Below are positions 21,029 through 31,925 of a stretch of 64,000 bases of DNA, one piece after another. The stretch is from Annona cherimola (taxonomy: Eukaryota > Streptophyta > Magnoliopsida > Magnoliales > Annonaceae): assembly GCA_030490835.1 (NCBI GenBank), contig CM059971.1, positions 125,024,564 through 125,088,563 on the forward strand, in the 5' to 3' direction. Position 1 is the first letter of the stretch; each line of letters begins with the position of its first letter. The translations under genes were made by a program, and so were the position numbers. A model generated the notes under the pieces. The model saw nothing but the letters and a program-made list of their open reading frames with translations. It did not search any database and was not told the DNA's origin.

Positions 21029-23339
21029 ATGTCTAACCGACTCAGCCAAAGAAAGATGTTAGAGTCCTCGCCATGCTTCTTTTCCTACTCCAAAAAGCTC
21101 CGGTTTTTCTCACGAATCAGACACTGCCTTCGATCGAAGGCCAGCAGGAAACGAAGTCTAGTACCGGATCAATTGGAAATGGAAAAACCGGCTGAGAGAG
21201 ACAAGGAAGAAGAGATTGGCGGAGGAACTGAAGATGATTGCTTCGTTTTGCGGAAGTCCGTGAAGCTGCTTCATTTCGGGGATCGAAATGAACGGGAGGA
21301 TGCGGCCAAGGAGATCGCGAGACTGGCGAAAGCGGATCTCAAGACGAGGAAATCGCTTGCGGCGCTCGGCGTAATTCCAACGCTCGTGTCGATGCTTGAC
21401 TCGGAGGCTCCAGAGCACCAGAGATCGGCGGTCCGCGCGCTCAACGAGCTTGCTGATGGAACTTACACGTAAGTTTTCTTGCCCTGATTCCCGATAGATT
21501 GGATCGGGAATGCTAAGATGCGCCGTCGTGTGCCTGTTACGCACGTCTTGGTGCTCTGGGAACTTGGGAAGTGAGGCAGGAAGAAGAAGGAACGGCCATG
21601 TACCGTGCGTACGTTAGGGAAGAAGAGGTGGACTTTTGACCCTTCCTAATCGTAGCCGCCGGCTCTAACGCACCTCGGGACTGATGATCTCAGGTTATAC
21701 GAAACCCTCGTCCCACTAATGAACCTAATGCAGTTCGATCGCTCCATTTGCTTCACAATAGCGGTCTTATTGCCAAGGGTAGTTTGGGAATAGTGAATTT
21801 GCAAAACATAGCTGATCTATCAGATCATCCAGGCCAGGGGGGCTACGATGGGCTGCAAGTGTACATTGTTGTGGGTTGGGACGGAGGCCACTGTTTTTCC
21901 TTTCTGTAACCTTTCTTATTCCAATTTTAAATATTCAAAGGAATTCTACTTAGAAATGGGTATTTAATTAAAATTTTCCATCCAAAACAAGCTTGTTATT
22001 TGTCCGGAGACCACGGAACCAGCAAAGATTAAAGAGTTTTTATACTGGCATGTATGAATAAAATTTTTAAAAAATTCAAAACTTTCAATCCATAAAATCC
22101 GAATCCCGATTAAACCAACACGCTCATATATAAAATTTCAATGTCCAAGGATACGTGTTTGTTAGTAGCCCCACGATAAGCGAGTTAATGAATAAATAGT
22201 TAAAAACAATAAGGGCTGTTTCAGTGGAAGGGGTTCAAGTGTGGAACCTCGTTATCCATAGTCAACCGAAACACCTAATTTCTACCACGTCCAGTCGTAT
22301 TCCGGAGGAGAAACCACTATGAAACTAGTTCAAAGCAAACGGGCCCTCCCCATGATCAAACCATTGACTTTTTGCTTGTGTAAACCAAGAAATTCAATGC
22401 ATGCTTACAACCACACCAACCAATATCTGTCGTGATCTTTAGCCGATCTTATTTATTTATCTTTTTTTTTTGTGTTTTTTCAATTTCAGAAATAAGGCTC
22501 TAATGGTGGAGGCGGGCATCCTGGCAAAATTGCCAAAGCTTGGGGGGCCCTTGGACCCGTCTAACAAGAGAGAATTTGCGATCCTCCTCCTCTCGCTTTC
22601 GTCACTTTCAGGCACCCAATTCCCTTTCCCTTCTTTGCAATTCCTCCCGCCCCTCCTCGAGATCCTTGATTCGGACATGGACGCCGATGAGGCGAAGGCA
22701 GCGTGCCTGTCCACCCTCTTCAACTTCTCAACCATGCTCGACCACGCAGGGGCTCTAGTGTCGAGCGGCGCGGTCCGTTCTCTCCTCAGATTTTCGTCCG
22801 ATAAAGAATATTCGGAGAAGGCACTAATGACTCTGGGGAACTTGGTGGTCACCGTGGCCGGAAAGAAGGCCATGGAAGATGATCCAACAGTCCCGAAGGG
22901 GCTGATTGAGACACTGTCATGGGATGATAAGCCACGCTGCCAAGAGCTAGCTGCTTACATTCTCATGATTCTTGCACACAGAAGTTGGTTACAGAGAGAA
23001 AAAATGGCACAATGTGGAATAGTGTCCGTCCTGCTTGAAGTGGGCTTGTTGGGAAGCCCTCTGGCTCAAAAAAGAGCCCTCAAGATACTCCAGTGGTTCA
23101 AAGACGAGAGGCAGGTGAAAGTGGGCCCTCATTCCGGGCCACAGACTGGGAGAGTCGTGGTTGGATCTCCGGTGAGTGAAAAATCTGCTATCGAAGGTAG
23201 GACGGCCATTAAGAATATGGTGAAGCAGAGTCTAGACAAAAACATGGAATTGATTATGAAGAGAGCTAATGCTCCTACTGGCGGCACTAACCTTAAAGAG
23301 TTGGTTTTGAGCTCCAGCTCAAAAAGCTTGCCTTATTGA
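21029..23339 (+). CDS. Armadillo-repeat protein (two exons)
   Basis: Exons 21029-21468 and 22490-23339; the 1,021-bp intron has GTAAGT and TTTCAG borders. Joined length 429 codons. The splice rebuilds GTYTNKALMVEAG, as in relatives. The N-terminus is basic (residues about 10-45), then an acidic stretch, then ARM/HEAT-like helices (KLHFGD, GVIPTLVSMLD, AVRALNELADGTY, then ALMTLGNLVVT, GLIETLSWDD, LQREKMAQCGIV, KILQWFKDE). The C-terminus GPHSGPQTG...SSSSKSLPY is highly characteristic of the plant family that includes Arabidopsis At2g25130/At4g31890 (from memory). These are presumed protein-binding scaffolds; the exact role is unknown. There is no U-box, unlike PUB-ARM ligases. Met10 (21056) is an alternative start; the first Met is used because the frame is open from it. 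Confidence 0.9.
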
Positions 23340-23662
23340 GTACTCGGCTCCTTAGATGGGCTCAAACTCAACGTTTTTCATCTGTTGAGACTTCCATTGA
23401 ATTTGTAACTTTTAATTTTCCATTGCACATGGGATTGTAAATTTTGGGAAAATTAAGCATGAAGTAATGATATAAATAATGCGCTTTTTTATAAAGCTCA
23501 TCATGTGACGCCATTAAATCACTCAGCATATATATGTAAAAATGCTACAATGACTTTGGGTTGATGTCTTGAAGATCGGTTCAAGCTTTTAGCCATGTCC
23601 TTGGTGAGAAGCCCATGTCGAGATCCTTTTGAATTATTATTATAATTTTTTTGCCGACAAAC
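23340..23662. other. 3' flank of the ARM gene
   Basis: T-rich 3' UTR-like sequence with ATAAATAAT at about 23472 as a possible polyadenylation signal. No other feature up to the transposon at 23663. Confidence 0.4.
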
Positions 23663-25409
23663 CAGTGTTATCAGAACCGGACCGTCCGGTCCGACCGGGA
23701 ACCGGTCAAATTCCCGGTTCGGTTCGACCTGGTTCGGTTTGATTATATAAAACCATCCGAACCGGTGAACCGGCGGTCGAACCGGGATATCCGGTCGGAC
23801 CGGATTCGACCGGTCCGACGGTCTCGTCGTCTCGCGAGTCGCGACCCCGCAGTACCTAACACTACAGCCCCTCTCGCCGTCGCGCGGCCCTGCAGCCACG
23901 TCCGGACTCCGATCGTCCCCTTCGCGAACGTCGACACTCCCGCATGTAGCGCTCTCGCTGCACCGACTCCAGAGTCCAACCCGCACTCCCTCGCCTTCGA
24001 CGCCGTCGCCGCAGCCCACAGACAGCCAGACACCCTCCCCCGCAGCGCCTCGTCCGTGCACCCACAGCTCCTCGCCCTCGCGCCCGCCGACCACGCCTAG
24101 TCCTCAACGCCGGCACGCGCGCCCGCCCGCGCTTCGTCGTCAGAGCCCGCACTCGAAAATTTCTACCTACACCTACTAATTACGATGTTAATTCTAACCC
24201 TACCCATTTTTGAAACCGGCGTTTGAACGGTAGGCGGGTAAATTTTTTATTTTTAAACGAGCACATTGCCCTGTTGTTGTCGAATCGAATCTTGCAGCGG
24301 CTGTGCTTCCCGGATCAGCTCTTCAGATTCAAAAGCAATCTTCAACCTCCCAAGAACTTCCAGACGGAAGAATTGCAAATGATATCGGAATAGATATGGG
24401 CGTGAAAGGAAATAAGAATGAAGATTTGGGTTTTTTCGTGTTTTTTTACAGAGATGCAATCGAATGGAGGATTCGGAAGAAAAGCGATCTCTGGATATGA
24501 AGGGCAATAGCAGCTGCAGAGCAGAGAATCTCAAGAGATGGCTGGTGAGGAAGCAACAATTGGGAATTTCCAACACCTTGACAAGGTATCTTGATCGAGC
24601 TCCTTCAAATTCCAAATAAGCAGCCAACTCTGATCAGTGATGGCGTTAAAGCTGTTGCTGGCTCTTTGATGGACTGCTCTGATTTGCAGCTGCCAGCACT
24701 GAATAAATCAAAGGGGAAAAAAGGGGCATGCCAATGGGAGCTTGGCATTAGGTTTGAATACGTCGGCTTTCCATGGTGGGAATTGAAAAAAGGCAATGCA
24801 CAAGAAGGGACTGATTGTAGCAGCGAATAGGAGAGGACGGCTGGACTTATGGTGACAGATGCCGGATTTGATGAAGATGACCGGTAGAAGCTTGGTCGTT
24901 CTTTGCTATTGAAGAAGCTGGGCATGACTTTGTTAGATCCAGGCGCTGGAATGGGAGAGGAGGAGGTTGTGTCGATGTAAAAGATGGAGCACCATACTCT
25001 GCTGCTCCGGTGATCCATAGTATCCTGTACACCTACAGCTATGGCTTAGGTTTGCAAACAACGATCATTGTTTATTACAAGTTTAAGTATTTTAATTTTC
25101 AGGTTAGTTAATGTAGTTAATTTTTCTAAAAGTTATGCTTAAAGATTTTTTAAAACTTGCTATTAATTTTTTTTCTGCATGTTGCCATATTCTGTACTTA
25201 TATTGTAGTCCTTAAAATTTAACATATATATTTAGGATTTATAAAAATATAATTTTATCAATATATTTATTTAAAATTAAAATTTTTAAATATTTATGAC
25301 ATCATAAATATGTCATGCTGACGTCACCCGGTTCGAACCGGTTTGATTAACCGGTCGAACCGGTTCGAACCGAACCAGTTCCTTTACCGGTTCGGTTCTA
25401 ACAACATTG
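23663..25409. mobile_element. AACCGG-rich Mutator-like element, copy 2
   Basis: Starts CAGTGTTATCAGAACCGG and ends CGGTTCTAACAACATTG, with dense AACCGGTTCG motifs inside both ends. It is the reverse of copy 1: its right subterminal block (TTTATGACATCATAAATATG, then TCATGCTGACGTCA) matches the left subterminal block of copy 1. Possible target copies CGACAAACC and CGACAGATG agree only at the first five bases. The interior has a C-rich segment (23840-24160) with overlapping ORFs on both strands, and a second GC-balanced segment (24250-25040) with ORFs of up to 137 codons that I could not identify. No transposase. The interior is unrelated to those of copies 1 and 3. Confidence 0.8.
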
Positions 25410-26217
25410 CGACAGATGGATCCTTTTGAGTAAATCTGGATGTCCGGCTCGCCGGTGCTAGCTAGCCCAACCCACTCACGCTAAAGTCGGCCAGACATTC
25501 GTATTCGTCAACATTCGGACGTCTGGATTTTAACCACCAAGCACGCAAGATCAGTGTTACTGTTACATAGGTCGGATTGGACGGGTCGGTACTTCATTGA
25601 GCCGGTATGTCGATCCCATCCAGCTTGGTTACCTACTTACCGGTTATCCTCGTCTAGCAGTAGTGCCAGTTGAAAAATACACATATTGAATTCTACCCCT
25701 AAAATTCGTTTTTCTTTACTTCTTGGAAGATGGAAATTTTACTTGTAAGAGGCCGATTTAAAAGAAAAAAGAAATTCTATTTTTCCGTGTTTGAAGTAAA
25801 GATGGCGACACAACTAGCCAATAGATTAATGGATTTGTAAATCAAGCTACACAATAGAAATAGAGTGCTTATCCTTACCATCTTCATCCATATTTTTTGA
25901 AAAATGTAAGAGTATGATTTTATTTCTTAAAAGATCCAATAGCAAAGGCTTTTGTTGTTCTTTTATAATTTATCTATTTTTTAATTATTATCTCTTTAAA
26001 AATATTATCTTGTTCAGGCGAACCTTCAGTCTTCATCCGGTTGGCCACGCGGCTTACGCCACTACGTAGGTCACGCTGCGTACTGTTACTGCGCAGGGAC
26101 ACCGGGTCCGAAGTCCAGATTCTGCGTGCGCGCTTGTTTGGTCCGTTTACAAATAGCGAGGCGGCAACATAACCCTCCCGTCTGTTCTGTTCATCGATTC
26201 GATTCGTCAGTTTTCTA
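25410..26217. other. Intergenic, upstream of the UBA2C-like gene
   Basis: 25420-25680 is GC-balanced with no ORF. 25700-26010 is AT-rich. 26010-26217 is probably promoter of the following gene, but no unambiguous TATA box was found. Confidence 0.4.
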
Positions 26218-26218
26218 T

Positions 26219-26231
26219 TAGGGTTAGGGTT
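26219..26231 (+). promoter_or_regulatory. Telo-box-like motif in 5' leader
   Basis: TAGGGTTAGGGTT, two telomere-type units, about 110 bp before the start codon; a related AGTTAGGGTGAGGGTTTT lies at about 26277. Interstitial telo-boxes are typical of plant genes for translation and RNA-handling proteins, which fits the downstream gene. Function here is inferred. Confidence 0.6.
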
Positions 26232-26338
26232 GTTATCTTCTGCCCACCTCCCTCTCCTTCATCCACCTCCCTCCATAGTTAGGGTGAGGGTTTTTCCTGC
26301 AGACCCTCTCTATTTCCAAAGTCATCTCAATCTCGGCC

Positions 26339-27661
26339 ATGGATATCGCATCCAAGAAACGGAAAGCAGACGAAAACGGCATCCCAGACGCCTTCTCCGT
26401 TTCCAAGCTCACTCTGGAAGATGGCCGCAAGATTCTCGAGCCATTCAGCCCCGATCAGCTCCTCGACATCCTCCAAAACGCGGTTATTCGTCATCCCGAT
26501 GTCCTAGACGCCGTCCGCTCCATAGCCGATCGTGATCTCACCCAGCGCAAGCTCTTCATACGTGGCCTTGGATGGGACACGACAACCGACGGCCTCCGCT
26601 CCCTTTTTTCTGCCTACGGCGATCTGGATGAGGCCGTTGTGATTGTCGACAAGGCCACTGGCAAGAGCAAAGGCTATGGCTTCGTTACTTTCAAGCACAT
26701 CGATGGCGCGCTGCTTGCGCTCAAGGAGCCTAGCAAGAAGATCGATGGGCGGATGACTGTTACGCAGCTTGCAGCATCCGGCTCCAACGGCCCCACTGCC
26801 AATGCTCCCGCCACTGATGTGTCGATGCGGAAGATATTTGTTGGGAACGTGCCGCCGGATATGCCACCGGACAGGCTGTTGTCCCATTTCTCATCTTATG
26901 GGGAAATCGAGGAGGGTCCGCTAGGGTATGATAAGCAGACAGGGAAATCGAGGGGTTTTGCACTTTTTGTTTATAAGACAGCAGAAGCAGCACAGGCCTC
27001 ACTAATCGAACCTAACAAGACCATCGATGGGCATCACATGATTTGTAAGCTGGCGATCGAGGGAAAGAAGGGAAAGCCAGGTGCACCCATCCCAGGGCCC
27101 GGAGGGATGCAGGCCCCTTCGGCAGGTGCTGGCGACGGTGTTGGAGATGGGGTTGGATTGCCCCAGCCATCTTCAATGCCAAATTCTCTACCTTCTCAGT
27201 TTGGTGCTCCCGGTGGCCTTTCTTTGTTTGGAGGCTTGGGTGGTTTCCCAGGCGGGAACCAAGGTCCTGGTTTGGCCCATCAGCATCTGAATTCGTCGCT
27301 GCCATCGTCAATTGGTGGTCCAGGCGGTCCTGGGCTGTCATCTGTTGGGAGTCAGGCGCCATCTTCTTTGGGGACAGGTGGTGCTGGGTATGGAGGTGGC
27401 GGCTTGGCAGTCGGTCCTTATGGATCGTCACAGTATGGGGGACCTGCTGCAGGCGGCTATGGTGGGATTGGTAGTGCTTCTTCCTTGTATCGGTTGCCTC
27501 CAGGTTCTGCTGGAATGCCTTCTAGCGGTGGTTACCCAGAAGGTGGAAATTATGGACTGTCGACAATGTACCAGAGCCAGCATACTCAGCAGTCAGGTTC
27601 ATCGCCAGCTCCTAGGGTGCCTCCCGGTGGGATGTACCAGGGCATGCACCCTTATTACTGA
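26339..27661 (+). CDS. UBA2C: UBP1-associated protein 2C-like RNA-binding protein
   Basis: Intronless coding region of 440 codons. The N-terminus starts [14 protein letters not shown]. Residues 33-65 ([20 protein letters not shown]) are a conserved helical segment of UBA2 proteins. RRM1 has RNP2 KLFIRGL at 71-77 and RNP1 KGYGFVTF at 111-118. RRM2 has RNP2 KIFVGNV at 165-171 and RNP1 RGFALFVY at 205-212. From residue 245 on it is Gly/Pro/Ser/Gln-rich and presumably disordered. UBA2 proteins are nuclear hnRNP-like factors that bind U-rich mRNA and are linked to UBP1, ABA and wound or senescence responses. The spacing between the RRMs and the phrase [13 protein letters not shown] point to the UBA2C branch more than UBA2A/B. 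The stop codon is followed at once by G|GTATAC, a possible 5' splice site. Confidence 0.92.
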   Translation: MDIASKKRKADENGIPDAFSVSKLTLEDGRKILEPFSPDQLLDILQNAVIRHPDVLDAVRSIADRDLTQRKLFIRGLGWDTTTDGLRSLFSAYGDLDEAVVIVDKATGKSKGYGFVTFKHIDGALLALKEPSKKIDGRMTVTQLAASGSNGPTANAPATDVSMRKIFVGNVPPDMPPDRLLSHFSSYGEIEEGPLGYDKQTGKSRGFALFVYKTAEAAQASLIEPNKTIDGHHMICKLAIEGKKGKPGAPIPGPGGMQAPSAGAGDGVGDGVGLPQPSSMPNSLPSQFGAPGGLSLFGGLGGFPGGNQGPGLAHQHLNSSLPSSIGGPGGPGLSSVGSQAPSSLGTGGAGYGGGGLAVGPYGSSQYGGPAAGGYGGIGSASSLYRLPPGSAGMPSSGGYPEGGNYGLSTMYQSQHTQQSGSSPAPRVPPGGMYQGMHPYY

Positions 27662-29865
27662 GGTATACTGGCTTTAACTCCACTCTCATTTCCAAAATTT
27701 AAAGTTGTGTTGTTTGCATGCATATCAATTGAATTCTTCTAGACATGCTACTATGATGTGCCTTCTGCATATTGTGTGTTGTTTCTTCCATATTAAAACG
27801 TTTAACTACAAGAGATGCCATTTTGTTTTTATTTTCCCATGAGATATTAGTGTTTTATATGTTGTTGGATTTAAACTTGTAGTATGTGATATTTCATGGA
27901 TGCGTTGCTCTTTGTAACATGTTATACTGTTACGAGTTTATTTCTTTGCTGGAATCTGTTCTTGCTTCTTCTTAGCTACAGCTTTTGCATCTTTGCTGAA
28001 GGATTTGTTATGGATGTCCAGTTCTTGTTTCCTGTAACTGATGTTTCTATTCTTTCATTGCTGCTATTTTTTGATGTTTTTCTTTGATGTTATTATTATT
28101 ATTATTATTATTATTTTGATTCTGGTTTTCTTTGTTATTTTTGCCTGTATGTCTACTTGAGTTCTTGCTTTGTATGAAAGTTCTCTAAAGGTGTGAAGCT
28201 ATATGGTTTGCCATTTTCAGAATGAGTATGCACATGATTTTGTAGGATAAGGCGGAATTTTTTCCAGTTCTGATGCATTTTATGCTGTTTGACAGCCTTT
28301 TGTGGTTGATGCCACTAGCTGTGGCTTGTGTTCAGTTTCCTCATGGTTCTTCCATTTTTCATGTCGAATTTTATGGAATCATGTGTGTTTGTTTTGTAAT
28401 ACCCTATCCATGGGTGTAAAATATCTTAACTTTTGTGCTGATGAGTTTATGCATGCATCCCTAGATGTTTGTTTGTGAGTATGTGATTCCCACTCTGCTG
28501 TGTCTGGTTTGTGGTTGAGGCTGATGGGCCCCTCTCGCATTGCCTGAAGTATCCGCTATGATTGGGGTCTTGTAACTTTGTGTTCTTGCGTTTCTTTGAC
28601 ATAGTGAGGGTTGGTCCATATGACTTGCAACAATTCGAAAAGCATTAAGTAGCAACGATTGAGCAAAATGTGGAAATTGCAACCAAACACTGTGGCCTTA
28701 CAGAGTTGAGAGGCCTGAGAGTATCAAGACTACAAGACACAGAATATCGTTTTATTTAAAGTAGTTAGTTAGATCTAGAAAGAAATAATTAAATGGGTTG
28801 GAAAATGTCTACTGTGGATCTATAAAGGAATAAATGTTGGAAAATGAACATTTTCAACAAAGATTCTTCTTGGTAATTAAAATTTTGATTTGCTACACCA
28901 CAAGTACAAGTCTTATCCCTCATTTCTTCCTACCTCCCCAGACTAGATGACAGTTACAAGTTTTCCCCGCATTTCCTTCTTTTTGCTCCTCTTAAATGGT
29001 GTTTCACCAACTTGATCTTGTGGGACCTTGTGAGCTTTCTAAAATTGGATGTGGTTTTGGCTAGATTTCTCCCAAGATTGGGCAATTTTTTGTCCATTAA
29101 GTGTAACCACTTAATATTATCCGAGGTTGGTGATCAACATTGTTTTTGTCTCTCTCTTCCTTTCATTCTCTATGATTGGTTAATTTTCTCTTGACATTTT
29201 CAGTGGGTGGACTGGTGATTTTTTTGTTATTGTTTAATTGAAACAATATTGTATTCTTGCCTGGTTGCCATGATTACGTCAGCTGTGTAGTATAGATTCT
29301 GTTTTTGCACAATAGGTGCAGTTGTCTAGATCAGTGTCCTGATTGTAAAATGGACATGGAGTGTTGCACTTTGTTTGGCCTTGACCAGTCTTGTATGGTT
29401 TTGGATTCTTGGTGGTTTAAACTTCCATAGGTATTTGTTTGAAAAGTTTCATGCATCTATGATCCTACGCTAGCCTAGTTGGCTAATGCTGAAGGATCAA
29501 ATGCTATAAATTATATACATAATTGCAATTTTCATATTTCTTTAAGATGACAGCATTCCACTACAGCAGAACTGGTTTGAAATGTCGATCCTCTTGGATT
29601 TTACAAACCATGCTACTTTTTGTGTCCAAGCAAATACTTATGTTTAATAATATTTATTTTTTAAGCTACCAAAAGTCCTCTTGTTTGTGTAATTTGGTGG
29701 GCTATTTCAAAATTTAGAGCATTATTGTGAGGAGAGCAATCTCATGATTTTTGGCATTTCTACTAATCAAATATTGTTAAACATAATGGGCGACTTGGAT
29801 TCATGATAAATGGCATGGTTTGCAGAGATTGCTCTGTTCCTAAGGTTGTTCTAGATTTTGAAATG

Positions 29866-30170
29866 GTCCACCAAAGTATCTCCAAAAGTGATTTTTCGTA
29901 GCTTAATTAAATAAATATTATTAGACATGATGGGAGATTTGGATTGTAGGGCGGGGACTAATATTGCAGATTGATGTGTTTGAGTTGAAAGACCTGAAGT
30001 CGCAAAGCCTTGGGTAAAAATAGCGCTTGGCGCGATTATTGTGCTTAAATCATTTTTCTTTTTGTGGTTCCCTATTTTAGGAACCCACCAAAGTATCTCC
30101 AAAAGTGATTTTTGGTAGCTTAATTAAATAAATATTATTAGACATGATGGGAGATTTGGATTAATGAGGT
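29866..30170. repeat. Direct duplication, two ~80-bp copies
   Basis: CCACCAAAGTATCTCCAAAA and the following bases to GGGAGATTTGGATT occur at about 29869 and again at 30085, nearly identical. A third, weaker relative lies at about 29764-29830. Confidence 0.85.
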
Positions 30171-31647
30171 GTTATGGTTCGCAAGATCCAAGAGGTTTGA
30201 CATTTCAAACTGGTTCCACTCCTTTAAAATATACATTTGTGACTTTGAAATAGTTCGGCTGGTCCTTCGGTTGAATTTGTTCAAGACGAACCATTGATGC
30301 AACTAGTTTGGCCTGTGGTTGCCATCTGTAGGTGAAATCCTCTATGGTCCATATCTGGGAATGGTTGTGGTTATATAAATATTTTATGTAATCTTTTTCT
30401 AAGTTGGGAACTCGCTGAACAAGGAAATGATTCAGTCTCATTGTTTTTCCCCCCTTTCATTACAAGACCGTTTAGACTTCAATGGTTTATCTGCAATTGC
30501 AATTTTCTTTCTAAAATTTTTAAAATTAGTGCTACTGCATTGTTGTCTTATGCTTACTGTTTTTAGTTTGTATGCCGTACCATGGTATGAAAACCCAACA
30601 TGTTTCTTTCTTTCTTTCTTTTTTTTTCGAATTGGTGAAATAAACTATTCACAAACTAGTTAGATCATTTGGGACTGAGTTATTGCTTCGAAAAAAATGT
30701 TGAGATTGAGTGAAAGAACACTAGTTAATGGTTAGCGTCACCTTAAGAATAGGTTTCCTCTTTTTTGTATACATTTTGTGTCTAGCATCAGATACTATCA
30801 TACTAGTTCATCAAGTAGAGTGCAGATAATAAGCTTATGTATGATGAATTAGAAAATATGGAATTTTTAAAATTTTTAGTTTTTTTTTTAACTATTTTGC
30901 TGTTTGCAGCTCATGGAGCTTGGTTTTGTTTTTGTCTCCTTGACGGTTCTGCATTATGTACTGCCATTTTTCTCTAATATTATGACTAATTGTGCGTTCA
31001 TTTCAGTTTATTCATAGCACAAGAGGCCATCTGTTAGATTTCTTCTTCTGCATTGTTTGCTTTTCTCAAGTTTTTTTTTTTAATCTCCTCATTCTGTGTT
31101 TGCCTCTCTTGATTGATATTTTTGCGTTGTTGCTTTATTTGATTGTTTCCAATTACCTTTTTAAGTTCTATTGCATAGATGCCTGAATTTTGTTTTGTTT
31201 GTAAGATGTGGAATGATGGTCTATGATGGGTGTGTGATTCAGGTGTTTGACACAGCTCTTCGGCGCAAATGCATTGAATGGTTGTGGTGAATCGGATGTT
31301 ATCTGCTTTGATGCATCGTTTGCCAAACTTTTTTGGCTACTTCTATGCTCTGCCTTTGTGATGCGGTTTGTTTGTGATGGCTGGTTGTCGAAGATGAGGA
31401 AGTAGTTTAGTACATAGATGCTACAAACTTTTAGTAGTGCAGGGGTCAACTTTATTGTTCGTACCAATATAAATTTTATCTTCCTTCTGTCTAATTATAT
31501 ATGATGCATATTTGTTAAATTTTGCATAATTTGGGAGCGTGTATGTGTTTCTCTGTGGTAGATTTCTTTCATCTGCTGTGCTTTTTGTATTTAAATGTTC
31601 CATCAGCCTTCACTCTTCAACTACATTTACTGGTTAATGCATACTAC

Positions 31648-31925
31648 GATGCACCATTGATATCCTATCCTTGGCTGGTCATCACTATTCACCTCTACAA
31701 AAGAGTGCTCTAGTTTCACTTGGTTTGTGGTTGACAGATTATATTTAATTGCAATTTTGCGTACAAGTCAGTTGAAAATGAAAAAATATTCAACTCGTGA
31801 TTGACACTATGATGCACTGTTTATATCCTATCCTTAGTTGGTCTTCGCTATTCACCTTTACAAAAGAGTGCTCTAGTTTCACTTGGTTTGTGGTTGACAG
31901 ATGATATTTAATTGCAATTTTGTAA
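31648..31925. repeat. Direct duplication, two ~115-bp copies, ~160 bp apart
   Basis: Both copies contain ACAAAAGAGTGCTCTAGTTT, then CACTTGGTTTGTGGTTGACA, then ATATTTAATTGCAATTTTG (first copy about 31655-31763, second about 31813-31925). Confidence 0.9.

Noticed and set aside
23743..24152. Overlapping Arg/Ala-rich ORFs
   Set aside because: All frames of a C-rich transposon segment are open on both strands; this is composition, not coding.
24605..25018. 137-codon minus-strand ORF inside AACCGG copy 2
   Set aside because: Possible captured exon, but I could not match it to a family, and competing plus-strand ORFs cover the same bases.
28088..28114. (ATT)n tract as a functional signal
   Set aside because: A plain trinucleotide microsatellite with no supporting context.
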